The notes beneath the pieces are model-generated. The model did no database searches. It saw only the letters and a program-made list of their open reading frames with translations, and was not told where the DNA came from. Of a stretch of DNA of 64,000 bases, positions 47,102 through 58,124 are shown in pieces. Source of the stretch: Ectobius pallidus (Eukaryota; Arthropoda; Insecta; Blattodea; Ectobiidae); contig CAXKWD010000004.1 in the NCBI GenBank assembly GCA_964059195.1, forward strand, positions 120,190,043-120,254,042. The letters run 5' to 3'. Numbering within the stretch: position 1 is the first letter of the stretch; every line of letters begins with the position of its first letter. The translations under genes and the position numbers were made by a program.

Positions 47102-47584
47102 GAAGCGCCCGGAATAATTACCACTCAATTACTCGTAAACCATTCGAGATATGGGGCTGGAACTTCATTTGTATTAAAATTCAATTATTTCACTAAAACT
47201 TTCTCGCTTGAAGTTTTTTCGGGACACAAAAATACAAAAAATTGTCGCATAGTGAAATCTGCTTCTCCCTCCATGAATTTTGTGTAACGGGTGATGTTTA
47301 TAAAATGAAATAAAAACATTTGTGTCCGCTTTTTTAAGGCTCTGTTTTAACCATCAGTAGGGCTGATGTGTGTAGATTATTTCTGTATAAATTTCACAGG
47401 AATCCGACAAAGGGTTAATTAAAGGTTACGAGTTTAATCACGCGGTGTAAGATTTTCTAGACTGAGTAAAAACTGGGAATTGCGAGATTTGGAATCTTGT
47501 GACGTCACACACTCGCCTGCTTGCCGCAACCCCCTGTCCTATAAACTCGCCGGAATACGCTACCTCTGTAGTTTACAAGCCTTG
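47102..47584. repeat. Right inverted repeat of the P-like element
   Basis: Partner of 45346-45814. It should contain the promoter for the minus-strand THAP exon, whose ATG lies about 150 bp inside. Confidence 0.85.
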
Positions 47585-47811
47585 GATTGCTACCACCTTT
47601 TCACTGCTGTTGACGTATAAATTCGTCTTTTCAAAATATTGTATAAAAGCAAAAATATAAAAACTGATAAATATTTTTCATATAAAATCTGAGGATTTTA
47701 TTTCCTTTTGTTAGGAGTGTTTTGTGGATATCAACTCTTCTAGTCATATTGTTCTCGTCGATTTTAAAGGTAGAACCCACTGCTGAATTTGCTTGACTGT
47801 AGCTTATATAA

Positions 47812-48840
47812 ACACTAGCTGAAAAGGTCCGGCATCGCCCGGGCTTTGTATTGTGTAATTTGAAATTAACTTATGGAGGACTTTCGATGTTGAAACTCTA
47901 GGTCCTGATATAATAATGTATGTAGAATTCGAAATGAGGAAGAACAACATATGGCACTCAGACTATTCCCTCAGAAAACGCTAGATATAGCTTTTTATGG
48001 TTCATAGAGGATGTCGAATGCTGCATTCCGTTGCTTCTACTCATCATGCCTGGGAGGGGTTGAAATAAGAAGAAACATAAATTACGTAAGATTGTATTGA
48101 CTTGACGGAAAATTTTATTTCTCATTCTCATGTTAAACCGTTTCGGCCCTGAAATAAAATAGAAATGCAGTATCACTTTCATACTTTCCTCCCCTAAAAC
48201 CCGGGACATAATATACTGCGAGTATAGGACTCAAAATGTTCCATCCCATGCTTAGGGCCTATGATAAATCTCAACTAATACAAAGCCTACAGCTATGGAT
48301 AACTGACTATTTACCGACTTCTGATATAGCATACTCACACACTTAAGTTGTTCCTGCAATACGACCTCTTATTCTACATCAAAACGTGAAGTGAGAAAAT
48401 ATTTCTTATGTCGAGGGTAGAGAAAGTTATGTGACTGCATCACACTGTGCTTTATTTTCGTGTAATTCATTTTTCAGTAATTATTTTCGCCAATATATTA
48501 CATGGAATCATAATTCGTTAAAGTCCAGCATTAGGCTATATAGTTGCCAAGGCCCTATGTAATCACAGTAAACAATTCACTGTTGCCATGTGAACTGAAC
48601 AACATTTCATTTTTTTCAGTAGAATATTCACAGAAATTATATAATTTTCAAGGGAAGGACTGATTTGTTTCAATTTTAATGTTGACCGCTATACTTTCCG
48701 GGCTTAACTGGGTATGTGTGCAAAATTCCGTGTAAATTGGTAAAGAAATGTAGATTTGTATAAGGATCAAACATACATACATACATACATACATACATAC
48801 CCACAAACACACATTCGACTTTATATATTAGATACACATT
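47812..48840 (+). repeat. Interspersed ACTAGCTG repeat with CATA microsatellite
   Basis: Starts ACTAGCTGAAAAGGTCCGGC (about 47815) and ends with about seven CATA units (48772-48800), CATTCGACTTTATATATTAG. Same layout as 37398-39032. No protein is encoded; the class is unknown. Confidence 0.5.
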
Positions 48841-50284
48841 CATAATAGCACGTAGCCTATACAGTATTTAAAATTAGCTTTCATATTTTGTATTTGTAAG
48901 ATTATTTATGTATTAAAATTATTTACCTATCAGAGTGTGTGTAATATTGTAAAAGATATTTAAGTAGGTTTTACAAGTGATGTTGCTGTTGACGTTATTA
49001 TGGTCAATAGTCCATTCATTCCTCTCGTTCACAGTTATGTGATGCCACAAACTGCATAGCGAGGTGTACTAATTGTGGAAAATATAGAGAGCTGGGAATT
49101 GAGATAATATGAGCAAGTGGTTTCTTTGGAAACAAATAATGACACATAAATATACTGCAACATTGCTCTTTTGTCTTAGAATATTTTTTAACTATACTCA
49201 AAATTACGTTTTCTCTACATAGTGCGATTGCAGTAAGTAAAGCTTATAGCTTAAAATACATATATTTTTATTAGATTTATTTCACAGAAATAAAAATATA
49301 ATAGCGCGGTAATTTTTACGTAAATTAATTCATAAAGTATCAATACGGAATTCCGAGATGATCCAGGAATAACTACTGGGATAAATGAAGTAGTATCTGT
49401 CATATGTTCAGTGTCAGATGAACAATTACTTCTACCGAAGACACACAGGTTTAAATTCTCGTGTAGGGGAGCAGGCCAGAGAATTAACTCGTGTCAGAAA
49501 TATAGGTACTACCATGTAGAGAAATTAACAGATTTCTTTATAGAGTCCCACAAATGATGAACACTCATCGAATGACGACATCCCCATCTACCAGCACGTC
49601 TTGCAGGTGTCTAATCTGAAGAGAGATTAGCTGGATTTGTTCAGAAACATGTGCAATGTTGTGGCATAGACGATCCCTCTCGACATTGCGTCGATTATGA
49701 AGATTTATTTTCTGCCAAGACCTACGGACATTAAAAAGGCTTTTATTTATTCCTAATGTTATATTTTATTAGAGAGACTAGATATGTTGAGCAGTTATTA
49801 AACTCTGTGTATTGCTTGGTTTTATATTTCATAGCTACCTGTATTTGTTACATCTGCCTTTCTCCACATTAAAATTACTTACCGGTAAGTTGAAATCACC
49901 CTAGGACTTCTGGGGATATGGGCATTTGCCACAGTTAAATTATTATTTCAATTTGTAGTACTGTACATATAATATTTATGACTTAAAATCAATGAATTAG
50001 GGTTTCTTTAACGTTTCCGATGCAAGCCTTATAACAGTTTCTATAAATAATTTGTATCAGATATTCAAGAAAAAACCAACGAACATAATTTTTTAGCTTT
50101 GCTCTATTGCTGAAACAAGTTTAAAAATTTTAAAAGTGATCAGCGATGCTATACCCAATAAAATATTATTTTTATATATCTTATTTACTTTGTAGAGATG
50201 GTAGAGCCCACGAGGAGACAAATATAAATTATGCTCAGAAACCTAGTCAGCTCTTGATTTTCTTCCCAGGAACCAGTTTTACCT
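48841..50284. other. Intergenic, no gene seen
   Basis: No gene seen. Holds the second copy of the 28-bp repeat (49038-49065). Confidence 0.45.
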
Positions 50285-50980
50285 GGCTACACGTCACAAT
50301 ACTTCGCAAGCAATAGAATAGAACCTTTATATTACTTCTATATCTTCTCCAAGAGCCAGAAAGCAGATGTTTTATGCGGGGATTTTCTATAGTCGCTGAT
50401 TTTTTTATCAGCACTACAGATGATGTTATGAGAAGAGCTCCAACTCAATAGTTTTTCACGATATCATTTTTGGTCGAATGCTCTTTTCTCCCCCCCCCCC
50501 CCACTTTGCAGACAAGTGCTTCCCGAGGAATATGGTCCTCCATACTCTTCAGATTATTGTCCAGTCCACATTTTCTTTCCCACAGTTTGACACAACTTCA
50601 GCCCAACGAATTCCTAGAATGATTCTTAAACAAAGGTTAATAATAGTGCGCTAACTCTTCGTTATCTCCCTTGTGGCTTTCCGCGTCTCACTTTTATAGA
50701 CAAAGGCAGATACCCCATTTGACTTAAAAGAGCAGTTTGGTTATCAACAATATTTTCCTCGATCTGAAAATATAATGCAACTGAGCAAAATCACCTCTTG
50801 ATGCTATTAAGAACATCTTCATCTGCTCTCCCCATTACACGTCACAGTGCTTCCCAGACAATAAGCTTCATATTACTTCTATAACTTCTCCAAGAGCCGG
50901 AAACCCGTGATTTTCTCTGGCGATGCTTTTTATTACAACTCTTGTCATGAGAAGAGTAGGCCAACTTCCATTAAAAAAAG
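50285..50980 (+). repeat. Local direct repeat pair
   Basis: About 150 bp at 50288-50445 recurs at 50838-50975: TACACGTCACA...CTTC, ATATTACTTCTATA.CTTCTC, CAAGAGCC.GAAA and ATGAGAAGAG. A C-run lies at 50490-50502 between them. No gene seen. Confidence 0.65.
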
Positions 50981-52710
50981 AAGGGGGAGTTAAATGAGCC
51001 ATGATGGAGTCTTATTACTTATATTATGTTATTAAGAACGTGATCTTTAAACTGACGGATCTTGAAGAGAGGGAAAAGGGAAGTTGATCTAAAGAATCCA
51101 GTAAGACAGAAGTTCATTAATACAGTATGCAACTATGCAATTAGATTATTTCTTTTACATTGTCTCATTGTCTTAAGAAATAAGTTGTATGATATGGGCC
51201 TTTATTCATAATGAGTTGTTTTCCTTCCTGTATTTGTGAAACAAGGTGAAGGACACATAGTGAAGTCCGTGTACGTAGAATTTTGAACTGAACAACTTAC
51301 GCTATAGCGGACCTAAGCCAATTACATGGCTCGTACTATCTTAAAGTGCAAAATACTGAGCGGCGGAATATTGCCAGCTCCTCTGATTGGCTACTGTCCA
51401 TATCCAAAATACTTTTAGCTTTTGCAGTCGAATAAAATCGATTTAAATTATTTGAAAATTTTCATAATGGTCATCCCATTACCATTATAGAAACACGAAT
51501 GTTGTCGATGATAAATAAAAAAGACGCAAAATGAGTAATATGTTGGATTAGTATTAATTGAGGCCTGAGGAGGATGTTACCGTAAACAAATAATCGGTTT
51601 TGTTTCGAATTAATCAACTACAGCCTACAATATCATGATTGTTCTGACAACATCGCAAGCCAATAACTAATTGAATATTATGAAAACATACCTTAAAAGC
51701 TATAATATCATTATTTGCATTACGAATTAATTATAATTTGAACAAGCAATATAATGAAAACCCACCTATCTGTGTAATCCTACCGAAATTACCAGATCGG
51801 TAGGCTACGTTAAAACTGAATCCTTTGTTTATTTAAATCGCCAACCATTAGCATTTTGTAGTTAGGAGATGATTATTGTTAGGAATTATACAACGGTTAA
51901 TCTGCTGGGAAAACATTTGGCTATTCCACTCATGTCAGCTACTGTATGCAAGCTACCGAGGCAGTTTATTTTATTCATTGTAATAACTTAGGAACCAATA
52001 AGCTTTTACGATAATAATTCTCTTTGAAAGACAGAATTACGAGAAAGTCCTAGTTATATTACATCGACATTTTGAACGAAAAATATTACCGTATTATGGC
52101 GCATCAAAATTTTCAAGGAAAAGTATCACTGTATTATGGTGCAGCAGAGGATCGAAATCTACGAGTTTATTAATAATAGTTGTAAGCTTTGTTTATGTAT
52201 GGCTTTGTCGAAAGTGTACGTAAGAAACATACTTCAGAACGACTGCACTGGCGTATGATTGCGTAGCCTATTCTCGGTCAAATTGAAACTGTCCAAAGCT
52301 CAAAAACGTTCATGATTGTTCGGGAGAGCCAGTTTCGTTCACAAACCGTGCATAATCCTAATGTTTTTGGTGATAAGATTTCAAATTCTAAGAATCCTGT
52401 GTAGAAATATTTCATAAATGCTCAAGCAAACTGTTCACCGGATGTTCACTCGAGTGGACGGAAACTTTCCGATGCTTTTAGTTTCTTCTAGAGTTCACAC
52501 ATGACATCTTCAGTAGGCCTATTGCTTAGAATTGTTAACAATAAAGTGAAACCTCCTCATAGTTAAGAAAACGAGGAAATTTTCATGTCGAATGTCCATG
52601 AAAAATTTATATTGAAAATAAATAATTTGAAAATACTCCATGAACTTTTTAGTTAGCTCATTAACGCATACAGTATTGTTCGCAAACTCCCGAGTTCTAG
52701 GGCACTTTAC
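50981..52710. other. Intergenic, no gene seen
   Basis: No coding signal or repeat boundary recognised in 1.7 kb. Confidence 0.45.
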
Positions 52711-52713
52711 ATG

Positions 52714-53213
52714 TAGTCCAGTCAAATTATCACAAAAAAGTCATGTGGATGCAAAATTTAGGGTAGAGCTAATTTTTTTATATGATGTCTGGGATGGTTT
52801 TGAGAGTAATTTCTGACATTTTGCCAACAAAAGTTTTTGCCGCCGGAGCCACCATCTTGAAAAAACTTCAAAATTTTCTATTTTATTTCTGTCTTTGCTT
52901 ATTATCTGCCAAAATACGCACCTGACAAAATGTTTTATTACTTATCCTAAAAGTGGACTAAATTTGCCACAGTTTGAGATCAAATTGAGTTTTCTACCAT
53001 GAATAGTTTCGGAAATACAGCTCTCCGAATTTCATCAACATTTTGCAAAAAATTAAAAAAATCTGAACTTTCAACTAGTTTTTGCTCGCTATCTTCTAAA
53101 TGACCAAACCTTCAGTAAAATTTCGAAGAATAACTTTTAAAGTAGAGTAAATTTGCAACAAGTTGAGTACTTTATGTTTTCATACCTATTATAGGTCACC
53201 AGATACAGAGGTA
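52714..53213. repeat. Left terminal inverted repeat of the CXC element
   Basis: Matches the reverse complement of 58125-58613 with scattered changes. Shared blocks include GATGCAAAATTTAGGGTAGA, GTCTGGGATGGTTTTGAGAG and GGAAATACAGCTCTCCGAAT. Confidence 0.88.
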
Positions 53214-53489
53214 TCTACAACTCCTCACATTTCAGAAAACTTATCGAAGGTACGAAAGTCTAGTTTTGCCTAGGATATTCTAAATGGCATTTCTCACAGT
53301 AAAACCTGTGTTGTCTTATAGTTAAGTTTTACATTGTAATTAACAACCAAAACAGTATTTCCAAGAATTTATAATGATAAAAGACTAAAAAAACAATGTA
53401 AAAAGAAAATAATAAGAAAAGTTGATGTAGGTACAGCATTTTGATTTGGAAAGAACGGCGTTTTATTTTAGAAGAACACTTTTGCAGTG

Positions 53490-54769
53490 TCCTCTGAAAA
53501 AAATTACTTCCTATAGCAGATACAGTTGTCCGAAAATGGAAACATGTTATCGGAGGAATGGCGCTAAGAGGCTCTTTGTCACTGCTCCGCATACCGTTCT
53601 CTCCGGATACAGCTGTTTTAATGTGTGTGTACCAGGCAACCTTAGGCATTTTGAAATATTTGCAGACAAATTATGACTCAAAGGTTTCAGTTATCTTCGA
53701 TGGTTATCCTTCAGACGCTAATCAAACAAGCACAAAGAATTTGAGACTCCGACGGGCTACGACTCCATCTCCTGATGTCGTCTTTGATTGAACTACTGTT
53801 TTGAAAAGCTCACAAGAAACTTTTCTCACCAATGAAAACAACAAGAGGCGCTTCGTAGAATTGGCAAAAGCTGGAATAGGCTGTTAAAGATGCAGATGTC
53901 TTGATTGTTAGCACTGCCTTCTCAAAAGCATCTCAATACGACACTGTCTTTGCAGTTGGGGAGAACTTAGACCTTCTTATTTCCTCACTGCATTACCATC
54001 CCCTCGTATAAAGAATACATATCTCCAAAAGTACGGAAGAGGCAAAGCTGCAGACATCTTCTAATCAAGGTAGTCATTACGCCACAGCTTCTCCAACATG
54101 CTGCTGTTCATCCATGCTTTCAGTGGTTGTGACACAACATCTGCAGTTTTTGGCCACGGGAAAACCCACTTCTGTTCGCTGATTTTGAAACATCCTGAAC
54201 TAGAAGAGGAGGCTAATGTATTTCTGAACCCTCAAGCTACATCAGGAGAAGTGGCTGAAGTGGGCCAACATTTTTTGGGTCACTTATATGGAGGAGACCC
54301 TGCTACACAAACACTTGACGAACTTCGGCACGGAATATTTGTAAAAGCTGCAGGAAGAATGAAATTTAACTTAGCGAACTTGCCCCCAACCAGTAATGCG
54401 GCTCAACTTCAAGCCATGCGAACATACCACCAAGTTCAGGCATGGCTCAGTGAATACAAAGACCCTTTGAAGTGGGGCTGGGTGAACACACCAAGAGGCC
54501 TCTTTCCCCTTAAAGTCAAGAAGGAGCCAGCTCCAGAATCAATTCTGAAAAGTATTTCCTGTACCTGCAAGAAGGGGTGTTTAAACGCTTGTGGGTGTCG
54601 TAAAGCTGGATTAAAGTGCACAACGATATGCAAACATTGCAATGGGCAGTCGTGTGAAAACATACTAATAGTCCTGTCCTCCCACAGTGAGGATGATGAC
54701 ACTCCTGATGAGCCAATTAATTCGTTTTTGGATGAAGACGCTGAAGAGTACTTTATCAACACTGGCTAG
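53490..54769 (+). pseudogene. Broken gene for a possible PIN/XPG-like plus CXC protein
   Basis: Three open pieces belong together. 53558-53791 includes YDSKVSVIFDGYP and TKNLRLRRATTP. About 53889-53985 reads DADVLIVSTAFSKASQYDTV then FAVGENLDLL. 54020-54769 reads YLQKYGRGKAADI, then LLFIHAFSGCDTTSAVFGHG and, at residues 155-186 of the last 223-aa piece, a nine-cysteine CXC (Tesmin/TSO1-like) array: C-x-C-x3-C-x3-C-x-C-x6-C-x3-C-x2-C-x4-C. An acidic tail ends at 54769. The first two pieces recall the Asp-rich core of PIN/FEN1-like nucleases in uncharacterised metazoan proteins, but this is from memory. Frameshifts and stops lie near 53791, 53880, 53990 and 54064. In GENLDLL an Asn stands where related proteins, as I recall them, have Asp. 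The last piece is long and clean. AATAAA follows at 54884. Confidence 0.7.
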
Positions 54770-54883
54770 ATTGTGAACATCATGGACGAAATAGCAGACG
54801 TCAACTGCCCAAGTCCCTCTAAGTGCCGAAGACTATGAACAAACAAGTTATTCAATGCAATGTTTCACCAGAACTCCACCTAA

Positions 54884-54889
54884 ATAAAA
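54884..54889 (+). promoter_or_regulatory. Polyadenylation signal AATAAA
   Basis: AATAAA lies about 115 bp after the stop of the CXC gene and on the same strand, consistent with its 3' end. Confidence 0.55.
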
Positions 54890-54977
54890 TCTTTTTGTAT
54901 ATAAATGAATGTTCTGTGCCGTTATTGCTCCTAACTTGTACGCACATGCATTTATTCAATCGTTGCTGTATATATAT

Positions 54978-55949
54978 TGTAACAAGGGCTCGTCGGGGTT
55001 CAAAATGAGAACACCGAGTTTATAATTGAAGGATGGAGGTTTCTTTATTTCCTACAACAATTGACAATACAGCCAGAAAACTCCAGACTATTCGCCAGTT
55101 CACTGTCCTGTTCAGAGCTCACTCTCACTGTGCTCAGTCCTAATTACAGCACTGTTCCAGTCCAATCCAGATCATCCCACGTCGCGCCGGTCAACTCCAC
55201 AGTCCTCGCTGCCGCTGTGCGATCCACCCGTCGCGCAGAGTTCCCCGGGACGGCACTGCCTCAGCCCAGATCAGCTCACCAGCTCTTCCGTTCACCCTTC
55301 CCTCCGGTCACTAGTTCCCCGTTGACTAGCTATTCCGCTCTCGGGTCCCTCCGGTCACTGGCTCCTCAGCTTCCCAAGACACACTCACTTGAGGCCGCAC
55401 TGATCAGTCCTCTCCGTCCAGCTCACCCTCTGACGCTGACGCTCGCCGCTACTCACGGACTGCCTCTCTGACTGTTCCCTCGTTGACCCTCCGGCTCTTC
55501 ACGGACTGCCTCTCCTCTGATGTACTGACTCTTCACTGTACTGAACTCTCCTTGACTGACTGACTCATCACTCCTCGTTGCCGTCTCTGACTTTCTCTCC
55601 TTGACTGACTGCTCAGCTCGCTCGCGGCCCCATATATAGGGCCGACGAATATTCCAGACCCGGTCTCTCGAAAGTTCTCCGACCGCGCATTGTCTAGAAT
55701 GTCCGCGCGGGGCGCGTGGCTCCACCTCTGGCCCCTCCCACGAGCGCGCACCGTCACTCACCGCGCCAGGGAGTAGGCCGCACCCGTCGGCGCGCGGCTC
55801 CAATAGTCGTGCTGCTGTCACGCCCACTGGCGCTCGTCTGCCGCCCATCCCCTAGGGGGAGCGCGATCTTTCTAGGCTCCGTCGTTTCTCGTTCTTTCCG
55901 GCTTACTCCTCCTTCTATTAGCTTCTAGGCTTTCCTGGGCTTTGTCACA
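54978..55949 (-). repeat. Young LTR element, 3' LTR
   Basis: Left LTR, 972 bp, GC-rich unlike the surrounding DNA. Reading frames inside it recur in the other LTR and have no known domain. Confidence 0.95.
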
Positions 55950-55965
55950 TTGCCCCCTCCTTAAG
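55950..55965 (-). promoter_or_regulatory. Polypurine tract of the young LTR element
   Basis: Minus strand AAGGAGGGGGCAA directly precedes the TGTGACAAAG start of the 3' LTR. Confidence 0.85.
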
Positions 55966-56077
55966 GGCCTTCGTCCCGAAGTGCCCCAAGATACGCCGCC
56001 AGACGGTCCAGGTGTACTACCAGCATCTTCACTCTTGGCTGTCGTTCGATGCTGTAGACTTCTGGCCACTAGGTGAA

Positions 56078-57118
56078 CTAATGCATGGCCAACAACAGGT
56101 GCCGATTTCCGTCATCAGTAATGGAGCATGGGCCTGCAACGTTGTATTGCCGCATGGCCCCACGGCTGCAGTTCCTAGGCCCTCTGCTGACATCGCCGGT
56201 GTCGCATTGTTCACGCCACCTCTCGGCGTCACTCCATTGGTGCAACCCGTTAAACCTTCTCCGCAGTTTGTCGAGGATCAGGTTCACTCCCAAGCGGTCA
56301 CCTGTCGCTCCTGCGTGGACTTCCTCCAGGACCTCCTTGACACTGGCTCTCGGAAGGACTAGGTGCTCCGCAGTCGCCTTCCCATCCGCAGGCTCCCAGA
56401 CTCCTTTGAGGACCCCGTCCCTGACTACTAGGGCGTCCTGCTGGTTCCCATAGCCTTCGTAGATGGCGCTGCGACTGGCTACCTCTTCCCGCGTCGGTCC
56501 CGTACCTGACATGACGTCCCGCAGTCTCTGCTCCTCGTCCACGCCGTCACACGGTGTCTCTCCGGTGTCCACATCGTCCCGCGGTGCCCGTCTTACGTCC
56601 ACGTCGTCCCGCGATGTCTCTCCTACATCCACGTCGTCCCGCGGTGCCTGTCCTTCGTCCACGTCGTCCCGCTGTGGTTCTCTCAGGGCGTGATCTTCCC
56701 CTTCGGTAGCTGGTGGTACGGTGATGGCCATGTCCTCTTTCTGCACTTCCTGTTCTTCCACCTTGGCCGGTCTCTCCGGTTCACTTCTCACGGCCACCAG
56801 TTCGCTGCCCGGTTCATTCGGTCTTTCCTTGGCCGATGTCAGTTCCTGCTCGAGTTCTTCCTTAGGGCGTAACTGCAGGTTCTTCACTTCTCTTATAATT
56901 CCTCTTATTTCTTTTACTTCGGAGTTCTGCCGGTCCATTTTTTCTGTCAGATCGTTCAGTCGGCCATTCTGCTGATCCATTCTCTCTGTCAGTCGGTCGT
57001 TCAGCTGGTCCATTTTCTCCATCCGTCGGTCCATTTTTTCTTTCAGGTCGTTCACGGCGTGGAGTAATGATTTTAACATGTCCTCCATCTTGCGTTCCTC
57101 CATCTTGCCTTCCTTCAA
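56078..57118 (-). CDS. Chimeric ORF: coiled coil, RDDVD repeats, integrase remnant
   Basis: A 346-codon frame; the first codon is TTG and the first ATG is codon 6 (57101-57103). Residues about 10-70 form heptads of a coiled coil (MEKMDQLNDRLTERMDQQN). Residues 150-199 are five 10-residue repeats of RDDVDxGxxx. Residues 252-310 match the gypsy integrase zinc-binding region (HLVLPRASVKEVLEEVHAG, LILDKLRRRF), but only His268 and Cys305 remain of the HHCC set. Residues 322-346 match the start of the integrase core (MRQYNVAGP...TDDGNR), with His in the place of the catalytic Asp. Just past the stop the frame continues FT-stop-WPEVYSI, showing where the pol sequence was degraded. A Gag-like role for the N-terminal part is only a guess. 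Confidence 0.8.
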   Translation of the reverse strand: MKEGKMEERKMEDMLKSLLHAVNDLKEKMDRRMEKMDQLNDRLTERMDQQNGRLNDLTEKMDRQNSEVKEIRGIIREVKNLQLRPKEELEQELTSAKERPNEPGSELVAVRSEPERPAKVEEQEVQKEDMAITVPPATEGEDHALREPQRDDVDEGQAPRDDVDVGETSRDDVDVRRAPRDDVDTGETPCDGVDEEQRLRDVMSGTGPTREEVASRSAIYEGYGNQQDALVVRDGVLKGVWEPADGKATAEHLVLPRASVKEVLEEVHAGATGDRLGVNLILDKLRRRFNGLHQWSDAERWREQCDTGDVSRGPRNCSRGAMRQYNVAGPCSITDDGNRHLLLAMH

Positions 57119-57122
57119 TTAT

Positions 57123-57140
57123 ATCCCACTTCTGACACCA
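57123..57140 (-). promoter_or_regulatory. Primer-binding site matching tRNA-Leu 3' end
   Basis: The minus strand reads TGGTGTCAGAAGTGGGAT one base from the 5' LTR. Its complement ATCCCACTTCTGACACCA is the 3' end I know for insect tRNA-Leu with CCA. Confidence 0.85.
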
Positions 57141-57141
57141 G

Positions 57142-58114
57142 TGTAACAAAGGGCTCGTCGGGGTTCAAAATGAGAACACCGAGTTTATAATTGAAGGATG
57201 GAGGTTTCTTTATTTCCTACAACAATTGACAATACAGCCAGAAAACTCCAGACTATTCGCCAGTTCACTGTCCTGTTCAGAGCTCACTCTCACTGTGCTC
57301 AGTCCTAATTACAGCACTGTTCCAGTCCAATCCGGATCATCCCACGTCGCGCCGGTCAACTCCACAGTCCTCGCTGCCGCTGTGCGATCCACCCGTCGCG
57401 CAGAGTTCCCCGGGACGGCACTGCCTCAGCCCAGATCAGCTCACCAGCTCTTCCGTTCACCCTTCCCTCCGGTCACTAGTTCCCCGTTGACTAGCTATTC
57501 CGCTCTCGGGTCCCTCCGGTCACTGGCTCCTCAGCTTCCCAAGACACACTCACTTGAGGCCGCACTGATCAGTCCTCTCCGTCCAGCTCACCCTCTGACG
57601 CTGACGCTCGCCGCTACTCACGGACTGCCTCTCTGACTGTTCCCTCGTTGACCCTCCGGCTCTTCACGGACTGCCTCTCCTCTGATGTACTGACTCTTCA
57701 CTGTACTGAACTCTCCTTGACTGACTGACTCATCACTCCTCGTTGCCGTCTCTGACTTTCTCTCCTTGACTGACTGCTCAGCTCGCTCGCGGCCCCATAT
57801 ATAGGGCCGACGAATATTCCAGACCCGGTCTCTCGAAAGTTCTCCGACCGCGCATTGTCTAGAATGTCCGCGCGGGGCGCGTGGCTCCACCTCTGGCCCC
57901 TCCCACGAGCGCGCACCGTCACTCACCGCGCCAGGGAGTAGGCCGCACCCGTCGGCGCGCGGCTCCAATAGTCGTGCTGCTGTCACGCCCACTGGCGCTC
58001 GTCTGCCGCCCATCCCCTAGGGGGAGCGCGATCTTTCTAGGCTCCGTCGTTTCTCGTTCTTTCCGGCTTACTCCTCCTTCTATTAGCTTCTAGGCTTTCC
58101 TGGGCTTTGTCACA
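57142..58114 (-). repeat. Young LTR element, 5' LTR
   Basis: Right LTR of 973 bp; it contains CCCCATATATAGGG (about 57793-57806), whose TATATA could be the minus-strand promoter TATA box. Confidence 0.95.
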
Positions 58115-58124
58115 ATATTTTTAA

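Larger units (their letters stand above)
45346..47584 (-). mobile_element. P-element-like transposon with long inverted repeats and a THAP relic
   Basis: Flanked by the direct repeat GATTGCTAC (45337-45345 and 47585-47593). The element starts CAAGATCAGTAAACT and ends AGTTTACAAGCCTTG, so CAAG...CTTG termini are followed by a shared GTAAACTA. Inverted repeats span about 45346-45814 and 47102-47584 (about 470-480 bp). Between them, on the minus strand, a THAP-domain exon remains but no transposase core. P elements make 8-bp duplications and their transposase starts with THAP; here the duplication reads as 8-9 bp. Non-autonomous today. Confidence 0.8.
54978..58114 (-). mobile_element. Very young non-autonomous LTR element (gypsy-derived), 3.1 kb
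   Basis: LTRs of 972-973 bp (54978-55949 and 57142-58114) begin TGTAACAA and end TTGTCACA on the plus strand. The 4-bp target duplication ATAT flanks it (54974-54977, 58115-58118). I see two differences between LTRs (AACAAGGG/AACAAAGGG and CCAGATC/CCGGATC). On the minus strand the order is 5' LTR, PBS, one ORF, polypurine tract, 3' LTR. The 1.2-kb interior lacks protease, RT and RNase H and keeps only an integrase scrap, so it depends on another gypsy element. Confidence 0.95.

Noticed and set aside
54436..54762. Antisense frames of 108 and 66 codons
   Set aside because: Shadows of the CXC gene, whose cysteine array on the plus strand is unambiguous.
55453..55848. 131-codon GC-rich minus-strand frame, repeated at 57618-58013
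   Set aside because: It lies within an LTR; both copies are identical because the LTRs are, and it shows no known domain.
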